A stretch of 64,000 nt of DNA from Clostridiales bacterium (lineage in GTDB: Bacteria > Bacillota > Clostridia > Monoglobales > WRBX01), in the NCBI GenBank assembly GCA_031261985.1, contig JAISIR010000018.1, positions 55,343-119,342 on the forward strand. Direction: 5' to 3'. This document shows positions 40,718 to 50,184 of this stretch, one piece after another (within the stretch, counting starts at the first letter, position 1; each line of letters starts with the position of its first letter). Under the pieces are notes generated by a model that saw nothing but the letters and a program-made list of their open reading frames with translations, was not told the DNA's origin and did not search any database. The translations under genes were made by a program, and so were the position numbers.

Positions 40718-41590
40718 ATGGATAGTTTTAGAGTTGGCACAATAATTAAGGCGATTTCGGGCTTTTATTACGTTGTTTGTGATGGCAAAGTTCACGAGTG
40801 CAAGGCACGAGGTAAGTTTAAAAAGCTTGGTATTTCGCCAATGGTAGGCGATGTTGTTGAGTTCTCGCAAAACACTGTAACTAACGTTTTGCCTAGGCGC
40901 AACCACATAATTCGACCTAAAGTTGCAAATGTAGAGCAAATGATAATCGTTATTGCCACTTGCGCGCCGAATCCTGATTTTTACCTTATTGACCAACTGA
41001 TTGTTATGTGTCTGTTTTTGGACGTTAAGCCTATTTTATGCTTTAATAAGGCAGATTTATCATCTACCGACGAATTGCGCCAAATTTATAAGGTATTCGA
41101 TTGTATTGACTGTTGCGCGGAGGAAAATGATTTAGGTAATTTAATTGAAATTTTACAAGGTAAAACAAGTGTTTTCGCAGGTAATAGCGGCGTTGGCAAG
41201 AGTACAATTTTGCAAAATTTAGGGTTAGACACGCCCAAAGGCGATATCAGCAAAATCAATCGCGGCAAGCATACAACGCGCGTGGTTGAGCTTTTCCCCC
41301 TGGATAATTCTATTTTTGCTCAGCCTTTACACACCGACAACCCCTCTTTTGTTATTGATACTCCTGGATTTTCCGTCCTTACTTTGGAACATTTAAAATC
41401 CGATATTTTACAGGCGAATTTAGCCGATTACTTTCCTGAGTTCCAAGATTTTTCGTGCGAGTTTCGCGGTTGTTTACATGATAACCCAAGGTGTGATATT
41501 TATAGGGCAGTGCAGGATAAAATCATTCCTCAAACTCGATATAACAGTTACTTAAAAATTTTAGATAGTTTAGAGGTTACTTATGACTAA
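40718..41590 (+). CDS. rsgA: Ribosome small subunit-dependent GTPase A
   Basis: FAGNSGVGKSTILQNL, FVIDTPGFSVL; circularly permuted GTPase, CEFRGCLHDNPRC. Confidence 0.9.
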   Translation: MDSFRVGTIIKAISGFYYVVCDGKVHECKARGKFKKLGISPMVGDVVEFSQNTVTNVLPRRNHIIRPKVANVEQMIIVIATCAPNPDFYLIDQLIVMCLFLDVKPILCFNKADLSSTDELRQIYKVFDCIDCCAEENDLGNLIEILQGKTSVFAGNSGVGKSTILQNLGLDTPKGDISKINRGKHTTRVVELFPLDNSIFAQPLHTDNPSFVIDTPGFSVLTLEHLKSDILQANLADYFPEFQDFSCEFRGCLHDNPRCDIYRAVQDKIIPQTRYNSYLKILDSLEVTYD

Positions 41591-42332
41591 TTTTTCCGAA
41601 ATCCCTAGTGAAAACCTAAATTTGTCGCCTAATACGCAAGTGGTTAAAATTTCACCATCTTTACTTTCTGCCAACATATCAAACCTTGCTGATGACATAA
41701 AAGCCTTGGAAAACGCTGGTGTTGAGTATGTTCATGTTGATGTTATGGATGGGCATTTTGTGCCTAACTTAACTTATGGTGTGCCGCTTGTTAGTGCTTT
41801 GAAAAATATGACGAAAATCACGCTTGATGTTCATTTAATGATTGATAATCCCGAACTTTTTATCGAGCCTTTTGCAAAAGCGGGCGCGGATTTAATTGTC
41901 TTTCATGTAGAAGTGGTTGAATTAAATAAAATTGAAGAAATTATCGACAAAATTTTACGCTGTGGCAAGCTTGCAGGCATTGCGATTAAACCTTCTACTT
42001 TACTTTCGAGCGAATTATTAGCGACGCTGCAAAAAGTTTTACCTAAACTTAGTTTAATTCTACAAATGACGGTAGAGCCAGGGTTTGGCGGGCAAAGTTT
42101 TATCGAAGACACTACCGATAGTTTAATTAAATTACGCGAGGCTATAAATAATTTTAACCCAAATTGCGATTTAGAAGTCGATGGCGGAATCAACCCTTCC
42201 ACCGCCAAAATTGCGATTAATGCAGGCGCGAATGTGCTTGTTGCTGGTTCGTCGATATTCCAAAATAATGGTGTGCAAAATAATTCTGAAGAAATTAATA
42301 AAGCTATTAAACTGTTACGCAATAATCAATAA
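41583..42332 (+). CDS. rpe: Ribulose-phosphate 3-epimerase
   Basis: VHVDVMDGHFVPNLTYG; VEPGFGGQSFI; VDGGIN. Confidence 0.9.
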   Translation: MTNFSEIPSENLNLSPNTQVVKISPSLLSANISNLADDIKALENAGVEYVHVDVMDGHFVPNLTYGVPLVSALKNMTKITLDVHLMIDNPELFIEPFAKAGADLIVFHVEVVELNKIEEIIDKILRCGKLAGIAIKPSTLLSSELLATLQKVLPKLSLILQMTVEPGFGGQSFIEDTTDSLIKLREAINNFNPNCDLEVDGGINPSTAKIAINAGANVLVAGSSIFQNNGVQNNSEEINKAIKLLRNNQ

Positions 42333-42347
42333 ATCGAGGTGCTTACT

Positions 42348-42662
42348 ATGTTTAAGTGCAAAAGTTTTAAACCTTTCTGGCTTCGTTATACCGTTTTAAT
42401 TCTGCTGATTACTCTTCATGCGTCACCTGTTTTTGCTGCCGATGGTGTGCTAAGCGAAACTTTAAAGTGGGTGGCACAGGGTTTAGTTTATGTTGGCAAT
42501 TTCTTGCTTTTTTGTGGTTTATTCCAACTTATGCTTTCGTTTGCGCAATCCGATAGCGATTCTAAAGTTAGCGCACTAATAATGGTAGTTTCTGGAATAA
42601 TGATTGCTGCTTCTGCTGCCATCGTACCTGATATTCTGGATATGACTTGGTTCACACCATAA
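42348..42662 (+). CDS. Small secreted/membrane protein (pilin-like or Maff2-like topology)
   Basis: Signal peptide plus two TM segments (GLVYVGNFLLFCGLFQLML, ALIMVVSGIMIAASAAIV). Confidence 0.5.
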   Translation: MFKCKSFKPFWLRYTVLILLITLHASPVFAADGVLSETLKWVAQGLVYVGNFLLFCGLFQLMLSFAQSDSDSKVSALIMVVSGIMIAASAAIVPDILDMTWFTP

Positions 42663-42730
42663 TTTTCAAAATCGCTTTAATTTGCTAATTTATCAATATT
42701 CTAATTATTATGTAAAGGAACGTTTATTCT

Positions 42731-44260
42731 ATGAATCATCAAACCGTTATTGTTCTAGATTTTGGCGGGCAATATAATCAACTAATTGCAAGGCGCGTGC
42801 GCGAAAATAATGTCTATGCCGAGGTTATGCCTTATAATACTCCGCTTGATGTAATTATGTCTAAAAACCCGAAAGGGATAATTTTTACAGGTGGTCCAAA
42901 TAGTGTTTACGACGCTACTACACCCAAGGCAGACCCTAAGATTTACGAGTGTGGTGTGCCTATTTTGGGGCTGTGCTATGGCATGCAGCTTATTGCTCAT
43001 CAGCTAGGGGGCGAAGTTGAATCTGCCTCTGTGCCTGAATTTGGCGCGACAATGACCGATATGTTCGATAGTGTTTTAAGTAAAAATGTGGTTTCTAAGA
43101 CTATGTGTTGGATGAGCCATAACGACTATGTTTCAAAGGCTCCTGCAGGGTTTAGTGTTATTGCATCTACCGAGGCAACTAAGATTGCTGGTTTTGCTAA
43201 TGATGCGCGCAAAATCTACGCCCTACAGTTTCATCCAGAGGTTAACCACACCCCTCAAGGCAGGCAAATGCTGCATAACTTCCTGTTTGACGTTTGCGGT
43301 TGCGATGGTGATTGGAAGATGTCGTCGTTCGCCATCGACTCGGTTAACGCTTTAAAAGCTAAAATTGGCGATAAAAAGGTGCTTTGTGCTATGTCGGGCG
43401 GTGTCGATTCATCTGTTGCTGCGCTGATGTTACATAAGGCGGTGGGAACTCAGCTAACTTGCGTGTTTGTCGACCATGGGTGTTTGCGCAAAAACGAGGG
43501 TGATGAAGTGCGTGCGGCGTTTGAGAAATTTGGGCTTAATTTAATTTCGGTTGATGCAGGCGAGCATTTTTTGAGTAAATTGCAAGGTATAACGGAACCT
43601 GAACAAAAGCGCAAGATTATCGGCGAGGAGTTTATTCGCGTGTTCGAGAAAGAAGCGAAGAAGCTAGGCACCGTCGACTTTTTGGCGCAAGGTACAATTT
43701 ACCCAGATGTTATCGAAAGTGGTCAGGGCGATGCCGCCGTGATTAAGAGCCATCATAACGTGGGTGGGCTTCCAGATGTTGTGGATTTTAAAGAGATTAT
43801 AGAGCCGCTTCGCGATTTGTTCAAGGACGAGGTGCGCGCTGTTGGCGAAGAGCTTGGGCTGCCTCACGACTTAGTTTGGCGTCAACCTTTCCCTGGGCCT
43901 GGCTTGGCTATTCGCGTTATCGGCGATATTACACCCGAGAAAATTGATATCCTACAAAACGCTGACTATATTTTTAGGGAAGAAGTTGCTATAGCTGGAA
44001 TCGCCGAGGATATTAATCAATATTTTGCCGTGCTTACCAATACAAAAAGTGTAGGAGTAATGGGCGATGAGCGAACTTATGACTGGACAATTGCCCTGCG
44101 CGCGGTAACGACGGACGATTTTATGACTGCCGATTGGGCGAAAATCCCTTACGATGTTTTAGGCCGCGCATCTAACCGAATTGTTAACGAGTGCGCACAT
44201 GTCGGCCGCGTCGTCTATGACATTACTACAAAACCCCCTGCTACTATCGAGTGGGAGTAG
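42731..44260 (+). CDS. guaA: GMP synthase (glutamine-hydrolysing)
   Basis: [38 protein letters not shown]-terminal TIEWE. Confidence 0.95.
   Translation: MNHQTVIVLDFGGQYNQLIARRVRENNVYAEVMPYNTPLDVIMSKNPKGIIFTGGPNSVYDATTPKADPKIYECGVPILGLCYGMQLIAHQLGGEVESASVPEFGATMTDMFDSVLSKNVVSKTMCWMSHNDYVSKAPAGFSVIASTEATKIAGFANDARKIYALQFHPEVNHTPQGRQMLHNFLFDVCGCDGDWKMSSFAIDSVNALKAKIGDKKVLCAMSGGVDSSVAALMLHKAVGTQLTCVFVDHGCLRKNEGDEVRAAFEKFGLNLISVDAGEHFLSKLQGITEPEQKRKIIGEEFIRVFEKEAKKLGTVDFLAQGTIYPDVIESGQGDAAVIKSHHNVGGLPDVVDFKEIIEPLRDLFKDEVRAVGEELGLPHDLVWRQPFPGPGLAIRVIGDITPEKIDILQNADYIFREEVAIAGIAEDINQYFAVLTNTKSVGVMGDERTYDWTIALRAVTTDDFMTADWAKIPYDVLGRASNRIVNECAHVGRVVYDITTKPPATIEWE
44249..44260. repeat. Left copy of 12-bp direct repeat (candidate attL) at guaA 3' end
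   Basis: gagtgggagtag including the guaA stop codon. Confidence 0.65.
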
Positions 44261-44356
44261 TTGTTAGTGGTTTCGATGTATAACGCAGAAGCTATGCCCC
44301 ACGAATGGTATGAGGCATTGGCAGAAAGAGTGTAGCTGAAAAAATGAGGTGTATAA

Positions 44357-45325
44357 ATGAGAAAAGCTTTAGTGGTAGGTATCGATAATTACGGTGGAAA
44401 TCATAATCTAAATTCTTGCGTTAACGATGCCAATGAAGTTGCAAGATTACTCGCTCGTCATGAAAATAATGAGCTTAATTTCGATGTGAAGTTAGAAACA
44501 AATATTCATGGTGTCCCTGCTCTGCGTGAGAATGTTAAAAGGTGCTTTGAAACGGAATGCGAAACAGCGCTATTCTATTTTTCGGGGCATGGAGCAATTA
44601 ACGAATTTGGTGGAGAGCTTATTCTTGCTGATTATTTGAAAGATCAAATAGGGTTTTCGATGAATGATATTATTGCTGTGATTAGCACTTCAAAAGCTCA
44701 AAACAAAGTTGTGATATTGGATTGTTGCCATTCTGGATATGCAGGGAGTATGCCAACATCAGGTACAACAGCTACTATTGAGAACGGCGTTACAATTCTG
44801 ACTGCTTCAAAATCTAATGAAACCGCACTCTCTGGAAATCCTTATAGTTTGTTTACTTCGCTTTTGGTAGAAGCATTGAGAGGTGGAGCGGCGGACATTA
44901 TGGGGCATATAACTCTTGGCGGAATATACTCGTATATCGATAAATCGCTGGGGTCTTGGGGGCAACGACCTCTATTTAAAACAAATGTTAGTAGTTTTAT
45001 GTCTATCCGAGAGGTAGCCCCGCCAATTGACCCTAATATAATTAGAGCTTTGCCCATATATTTTAAGAACTATTATGATATTCTTGCGTTAGACCCTTCT
45101 TTCGAACCCACCAACACAGAAAGCTTTGAACACGAAGTTTTACCGCCTTTTGCAGATGAGAAAAATGTTAAAGTATTCGATGATTTGCAAATGTTAGAAA
45201 GCGTTGGGCTCGTCGTCCCTCACGACGAAAAACATATGTATTATGCAGCGATGAAATCGAAAGGGTGCAAATTAACGCTTCTTGGGCAACACTATTGGAA
45301 TTTAGTGAAAAATAATAAAATATAA
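44357..45325 (+). CDS. Caspase-like (C14) protease with C-terminal extension
   Basis: MRKALVVGIDNYGG...LNSCVNDANEVARLL; catalytic His in ALFYFSGHGA, Cys in VVILDCCHSGYAGS. Confidence 0.85.
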   Translation: MRKALVVGIDNYGGNHNLNSCVNDANEVARLLARHENNELNFDVKLETNIHGVPALRENVKRCFETECETALFYFSGHGAINEFGGELILADYLKDQIGFSMNDIIAVISTSKAQNKVVILDCCHSGYAGSMPTSGTTATIENGVTILTASKSNETALSGNPYSLFTSLLVEALRGGAADIMGHITLGGIYSYIDKSLGSWGQRPLFKTNVSSFMSIREVAPPIDPNIIRALPIYFKNYYDILALDPSFEPTNTESFEHEVLPPFADEKNVKVFDDLQMLESVGLVVPHDEKHMYYAAMKSKGCKLTLLGQHYWNLVKNNKI

Positions 45326-45339
45326 AGGAGAACAAGATT

Positions 45340-45714
45340 ATGGCAAAAAGAGTATTTATTAGCTTTGCAGTAGAAGACAAAAATCTCAGAGATTTACTTG
45401 TGGGACAAGCAAGAAATGAGAATTCCCCCTTCGAGTTTATTGATATGTCCGTCAAAAAACCTTGGGATAGTCAATGGAAAACGAATTGCAGAACAAAAAT
45501 AAAAAGTTGCGATGGCTTATTAGCGATTGTAACAAGCAATACGAAAAATGCAGATGGTCAATTATGGGAAATAGGCTGTGCAAAGGATGAAGGTATTCCA
45601 CGCAGAGGAATTTGGGGAAGTACTAATGATAATAAAACTAGCAATGATATTTCTGGTTTATATATTACTAATTGGACTTGGGATAACATTAAGAACTGGA
45701 TTGAAAGCCTATAA
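45340..45714 (+). CDS. TIR-like (DUF1863/ThsB-like) domain protein
   Basis: KRVFISFAVEDKNLRDLL...CDGLLAIVTSNTKNADGQLWEIGCAKDEGIPRRGI. Confidence 0.8.
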   Translation: MAKRVFISFAVEDKNLRDLLVGQARNENSPFEFIDMSVKKPWDSQWKTNCRTKIKSCDGLLAIVTSNTKNADGQLWEIGCAKDEGIPRRGIWGSTNDNKTSNDISGLYITNWTWDNIKNWIESL

Positions 45715-45837
45715 TCTCTGGCAACGGTTTGGCAACAAAATGGAGGATAGCCGGTGTAATATTGATAATATAGATAATAGATATAATGAATAGAATATTT
45801 CTTAAACAAATCAGTTTAAGAAAAGATTATCAGCGTG

Positions 45838-45849
45838 GAGTGGGAGTAG
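45838..45849. repeat. Right copy of 12-bp direct repeat (candidate attR)
   Basis: gagtgggagtag identical to guaA 3' end. Confidence 0.65.
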
Positions 45850-45918
45850 CGCTCGGAGGATTAGAGTACTGAAATAACATATGCAATTTAATAATTTGTT
45901 GTACAAAAGGAGAGCATT

Positions 45919-46347
45919 ATGAATTACAATGAAACGCACAAATTTGTTGCAATAGTTAATGAGAAAGTCGAAGTCGGCAAGATTATGAACGCGGTCAGCC
46001 ACGCAAGTTTAGGGCTTGTGAATAAGGTATCTGAGGGCGAGCGAGAGAAAATCTCGTTTATTAGCTATACCGATAAAGACGGCGTGGCACACGATAATAT
46101 CTCTGCTCTCTCGCTAATTGTTTTAAAAGGTCGCAATGGTGAGATTAAAAAGTGTCGCAAAGCGTTCGTCGAAGAAGGTATCCCTTTTGTTGATTTTTTA
46201 GAAACTATGACGGGCGATACATATAAGGAACAACTTGATAAAACCGCCGAAATCGCAACGGACGAGCATAATTATTTTGCCTTAGTTGCCTTTGGCGAAA
46301 TCGAGAAAATCAACCCGATAACAAGAAAGTTGTCGCTGTATAAGTAG
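45919..46347 (+). CDS. DUF2000 family protein
   Basis: KFVAIVNEKVEVGKIMNAVSHASLGL; PTH2-like fold family. Confidence 0.7.
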   Translation: MNYNETHKFVAIVNEKVEVGKIMNAVSHASLGLVNKVSEGEREKISFISYTDKDGVAHDNISALSLIVLKGRNGEIKKCRKAFVEEGIPFVDFLETMTGDTYKEQLDKTAEIATDEHNYFALVAFGEIEKINPITRKLSLYK

Positions 46348-46358
46348 GTGTAATTTTT

Positions 46359-47201
46359 ATGCGAATTACAGTTGCAAGTGCATTTAGTAAAAACAATAGC
46401 GGTGGGAACAAGGCAGGCGTTTTCTTAGAAAGCGAAGGCTTATCACGCACGCAAAAGATGCAAATTTCAAAAGAATTAGGCTATGCCGAAACTGCCTTTG
46501 TGTCCGCTCCAACAGAGCCACAAGCCGATTTCAAGTTCGAGTATTTCACGCCGAGCGAAGAAGTGCCCCTTTGCGGACATGCAACCGTTGCAGCTTTTAC
46601 CGTCTTGCGTGAAAAAGGCTTGCTTACAAAAGAAAATATCCGTCTGCAAACTAAAGAGGCAACGCTCGATATTGTCGTAACCGCCGATAAAGTTTTAATG
46701 CAACAAAACAATCCGATTTTTGCCGAAACCCTCCAGCCTGATGAGTTTAAAAATTGTTTTGATATAGAAGTTACAAATGAAAGCCTGCCTATTCAAGTCG
46801 TATCAACTGGTTTGCGTGATATTATGTTGCCAATAAAGAGTCGTACCACTCTTGACGCTATGAACCCAAACTTTACTGAAATCACAACGATTAGCGAAAA
46901 ATACGATACCGTTGGCATACACGCATTCGTCATAGATAATGGCAAAATCGTGTGCAGAAATTTCGCCCCGCGTTATCATGTCCCAGAAGAATCCGCAACA
47001 GGCACGAGCAATTGCGCGCTGGCTTGCTATTTGTATCACAACGGAATAATCAAGCAGAATAATTACACCTTTGAGCAAGGCTATTCGCTGAATTCTCCTA
47101 GCGTGATAAATGTTACGCTTGCGACAAATGGCGATGACATTACCAAAGTTGTCGTAGGCGGGAGCGGTTATGTGGTTGAGGATAAAGTGGTGAAGATATG
47201 A
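46359..47201 (+). CDS. PhzF family isomerase
   Basis: NKAGVFLESEGLS..MQ.I..ELGYAETAFV; VPLCGHATVAAF; ESATGTSNCALACYL. Confidence 0.85.
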   Translation: MRITVASAFSKNNSGGNKAGVFLESEGLSRTQKMQISKELGYAETAFVSAPTEPQADFKFEYFTPSEEVPLCGHATVAAFTVLREKGLLTKENIRLQTKEATLDIVVTADKVLMQQNNPIFAETLQPDEFKNCFDIEVTNESLPIQVVSTGLRDIMLPIKSRTTLDAMNPNFTEITTISEKYDTVGIHAFVIDNGKIVCRNFAPRYHVPEESATGTSNCALACYLYHNGIIKQNNYTFEQGYSLNSPSVINVTLATNGDDITKVVVGGSGYVVEDKVVKI

Positions 47202-47494
47202 TACAACACATAGTTTTATACAAATTCGAGGGTATTTCAAGCGGAACGCTGGCGCAAATTAAGAATAAATTTGAGCAATGCAAAGCCGAGCTTAGTGGCA
47301 TAAAAGAGCTACACTTTGGCGAGAACGTCAGCCTCAAAAAGCATTTAGACCACGGGTTTAATTATGCTTTGTTTATGGTTTTTGAAAATGTTGATGTGAT
47401 AAAAACTTACAATGAACTGCAAGCACACAAAGATGCACAAACTTTAATGGCTGATTATCAAAACGGTGTTTTAGTCTTTGATATTGAGTGCTAA
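47198..47494 (+). CDS. Dabb (stress-responsive alpha/beta barrel) protein
   Basis: MIQHIVLYKFEG...DHGFNYALFMVFENVD. Confidence 0.8.
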   Translation: MIQHIVLYKFEGISSGTLAQIKNKFEQCKAELSGIKELHFGENVSLKKHLDHGFNYALFMVFENVDVIKTYNELQAHKDAQTLMADYQNGVLVFDIEC

Positions 47495-47509
47495 ATAGGA
47501 TGGAATTTT

Positions 47510-47890
47510 ATGCAAGTAATTAAAAAGTCTAATGTTCCTGTTCGTGATTTTGGCGAGGGGCTGAAATTGCAAATTTTATTAGACAAACAGAATAATGCTA
47601 AAAACCTTGATATGGGGACGGTCGAGATTGCACCGAATAGCAAAACGGGTATGCACTCACGCAGTTTTGAAGAAGTCATTTATATGCTAAAAGGCGAGGG
47701 GCAAGTTGTGCTTGAAAATGGCGAGGTTTACACTTTGCAAACTGGCGATAGCATACTAATTCCGCCTGGCATAACGCATTGCCACGCTAACGCAACTAAT
47801 GAGCCGTTAGAGCAATTATACATTTTTGCACCGCAAGCAGGCGATAAAATTCAAACGCAACTTCGTGAGCTTAGGATTATTAAGGGCTGA
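47510..47890 (+). CDS. Cupin domain protein
   Basis: GMHSRSFEEVIYMLKGEGQVVLENGEVYTLQTGDSILIPPGITH. Confidence 0.85.
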   Translation: MQVIKKSNVPVRDFGEGLKLQILLDKQNNAKNLDMGTVEIAPNSKTGMHSRSFEEVIYMLKGEGQVVLENGEVYTLQTGDSILIPPGITHCHANATNEPLEQLYIFAPQAGDKIQTQLRELRIIKG

Positions 47891-47898
47891 GAAAAGAC

Positions 47899-48303
47899 AT
47901 GAACAAGCACAAAACTGAAGCTATTAAAGCGTTTATATCTGGGCCGAATTGTTGCCAAGCGGTTTTAGGTTCGTATGCAGAAGAGTTAGGGCTTAGTGCA
48001 AAGCTTGCTAAAAATATCGCTCGCCCTTTTGGTGGAGGTATAGTAAACACAAGGAACATTTGTGGTGCAGCAAGCGGTATGGTTATGGTGTTGGGCTTGA
48101 AATATGCTGATGAGTTAGAGAAAGTGGAGTTTAATTCTATGGTGCAAAAGGCACTTTTGGAGTTTGAAAGGCTGGCTGGTGCATTAGATTGTTATAGTCT
48201 TACCCAAGTGCCTTTTGGCGAGAAGATGCCACCCGAACATAAACACACTTGCTCGAAATACATACGCATCGCTTGCGATATTATTGACGATTTGGAGGAA
48301 TAG
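47899..48303 (+). CDS. C_GCAxxG_C_C family redox protein
   Basis: GPNCCQAVLGSY, ARPFGGGIVNTRNICGAASGMVMVLG. Confidence 0.8.
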   Translation: MNKHKTEAIKAFISGPNCCQAVLGSYAEELGLSAKLAKNIARPFGGGIVNTRNICGAASGMVMVLGLKYADELEKVEFNSMVQKALLEFERLAGALDCYSLTQVPFGEKMPPEHKHTCSKYIRIACDIIDDLEE

Positions 48304-48307
48304 TAAC

Positions 48308-49252
48308 ATGATAGACCTTACACCGCAATATTTAATATCGCAAGCCTTTGTTTTAAGCGTTTATGTTTTAATATGCATAACATTTTTTGCGCATAAAAGT
48401 AAAACAATATTATGGCTTAATACCGCATCAAACTTCCTCTACATAATAGGGTTTTTCTTGCTTGGCGCTTACTCTGGAATGGCGGCAGTTGCGGTGGCTT
48501 TTGTGCGAAATTGCTTGGTGATGCTTACAAAAAGCGAGAAATCTAACAGCATAATAACTTGGCTTTCTATTGTTGCTCTTGCTATTTGTGGCTACTTTAC
48601 TTTTAATGGAATTTTCAGCACATTTATTATAATTGCGACAATGCTCTACTCTTACGCTATCTGCCAAAAAAATGTGCTAACTTATAAAAAACTAAATGTA
48701 ATCATCTCGCTTTTAAGGCTAATCTATAATATTTTTGTGTTCTCAATAATCGGGATAATCTTTGAATTATGCTTGCTTATTTCGGTTATTATCGGCGTTA
48801 CAAAGCATATAAATGACAAGCAAATTACAACAAAAATTGGCGGATATGACGAGCTTTACAATAGCGCATATTCCGTTCGAGAAAAAGTGTTTGTGAACGA
48901 AGATAACGAGGTTTACGATTTTGGCGATGATATCGATAAAATAGCTACACATTTTGTATTGTTTGATGGCGATAACCCTATTGCAACGGCTCGTCTATTT
49001 TTTAAGGATAATGTGTATCAAGTTGGCAGGGTTGCGGTTTTGAGGGAGTATCAAGGGCAAAAGCTTGGCGCGAAAGTTATGCAGGAGTTGCTTGAATTTG
49101 CGCAAAAACAAGCGATAGACGAGGTACATCTGCACTCGCAATGCCACGCGCAAGGCTTTTATGAGAAGCTTGGCTTTACCTCGTATGGTGATATATTTCA
49201 AGAGGCGAATATTGACCATATAAGTATGGTTTGGCGGGAACAATTAAGTTAA
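48308..49252 (+). CDS. YgjV-like membrane protein fused to GNAT acetyltransferase
   Basis: Multi-TM N-terminus; C-term ATARLFFKDNVYQVGRVAVLREYQGQKLGAKVMQELL; RBS ggagg before ATG 48308. Confidence 0.75.
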   Translation: MIDLTPQYLISQAFVLSVYVLICITFFAHKSKTILWLNTASNFLYIIGFFLLGAYSGMAAVAVAFVRNCLVMLTKSEKSNSIITWLSIVALAICGYFTFNGIFSTFIIIATMLYSYAICQKNVLTYKKLNVIISLLRLIYNIFVFSIIGIIFELCLLISVIIGVTKHINDKQITTKIGGYDELYNSAYSVREKVFVNEDNEVYDFGDDIDKIATHFVLFDGDNPIATARLFFKDNVYQVGRVAVLREYQGQKLGAKVMQELLEFAQKQAIDEVHLHSQCHAQGFYEKLGFTSYGDIFQEANIDHISMVWREQLS

Positions 49253-49271
49253 TCAAAAACAGGAGGATACT

Positions 49272-50036
49272 ATGAAACTTAAATTTTTAGGGACGGGTGG
49301 CGTATTAGGGACGCCTGTTTGGAATTGCAACTGCAAGGCGTGCACAAGTGAGGATGCTCGTAACGTTCGCATGCGTCCGTCGTTTTTGGTTCAATTGGCG
49401 AACACAAATATTATCATAGATTTTGGCAAGGATTTTCATCAACAAGTATTGAAATATTCACTTCCTCATATAGATTTTGCGTTTTTAACACATGCGCACC
49501 AAGACCACATTGGCGGGTTTGAGCAATTTTCATCTAACGGAAAGTGCATTGTTACAATGCCTACAAGCGTATTTAACGATTTTTGGAAGGATTCTTCGGC
49601 AGATTGGATAACGGCGCGCAATCCCGAGATGTTACTTTCTGCTTTTCAAGGCGTTAGAAAAATCGAGAACTTTAGCATTTCCCCTGTAAAGCTTAATCAT
49701 AACAAAGATTTTTCTCCCAATTATGTTCCTGCTTATGGCTATGTTTTTAGAAGTGATGATTTTAGTTTTGCATATTTGGGCGACCATGATAAGGTTTTAG
49801 AGCCAGAAAAACTTGAAAATTTGGATTTGCTTATAACCGATGGCAACCGTTGGGAGGATAATGGTTGGGGGCATGCAGGAATTGCTGGTGGTTTAAAGGA
49901 GTACGAAAAATACAAGCCCAAGCGAATGATTTTTACGCATTTATCTCATGATATTGAGCATAACGATGCGCAATGGCACGTCCGTCAAATTGGGAATATT
50001 GATATTGCCTATGACGGTATGGAAGTTGAGTTTTAG
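49272..50036 (+). CDS. PhnP-like metallo-beta-lactamase-fold hydrolase
   Basis: LGTGGVLGTPVWNCNCKACTS; FLTHAHQDHIGG. Confidence 0.8.
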   Translation: MKLKFLGTGGVLGTPVWNCNCKACTSEDARNVRMRPSFLVQLANTNIIIDFGKDFHQQVLKYSLPHIDFAFLTHAHQDHIGGFEQFSSNGKCIVTMPTSVFNDFWKDSSADWITARNPEMLLSAFQGVRKIENFSISPVKLNHNKDFSPNYVPAYGYVFRSDDFSFAYLGDHDKVLEPEKLENLDLLITDGNRWEDNGWGHAGIAGGLKEYEKYKPKRMIFTHLSHDIEHNDAQWHVRQIGNIDIAYDGMEVEF

Positions 50037-50184
50037 GGCTGCGCCGAATTTAGTAAGTTTCTAGCGATAAAATTTAACATGAATTTAACATAAAACGCCA
50101 TAACGTCATTGACTTTTACATATAAAAGTAGTATAATAGTTGTATGGGTGAATGTTTACATCTACAATTTTAGGGGGAAAACTT

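Noticed and set aside
44357-45714. Classical Thoeris ThsA/ThsB (SIR2-SLOG effector)
   Set aside because: No SIR2 or SLOG domain present; the effector is caspase-like
45558-45809. 83-aa minus-strand ORF across the TIR gene 3' end
   Set aside because: Tyr/Ile-rich antisense shadow of AT-rich sequence
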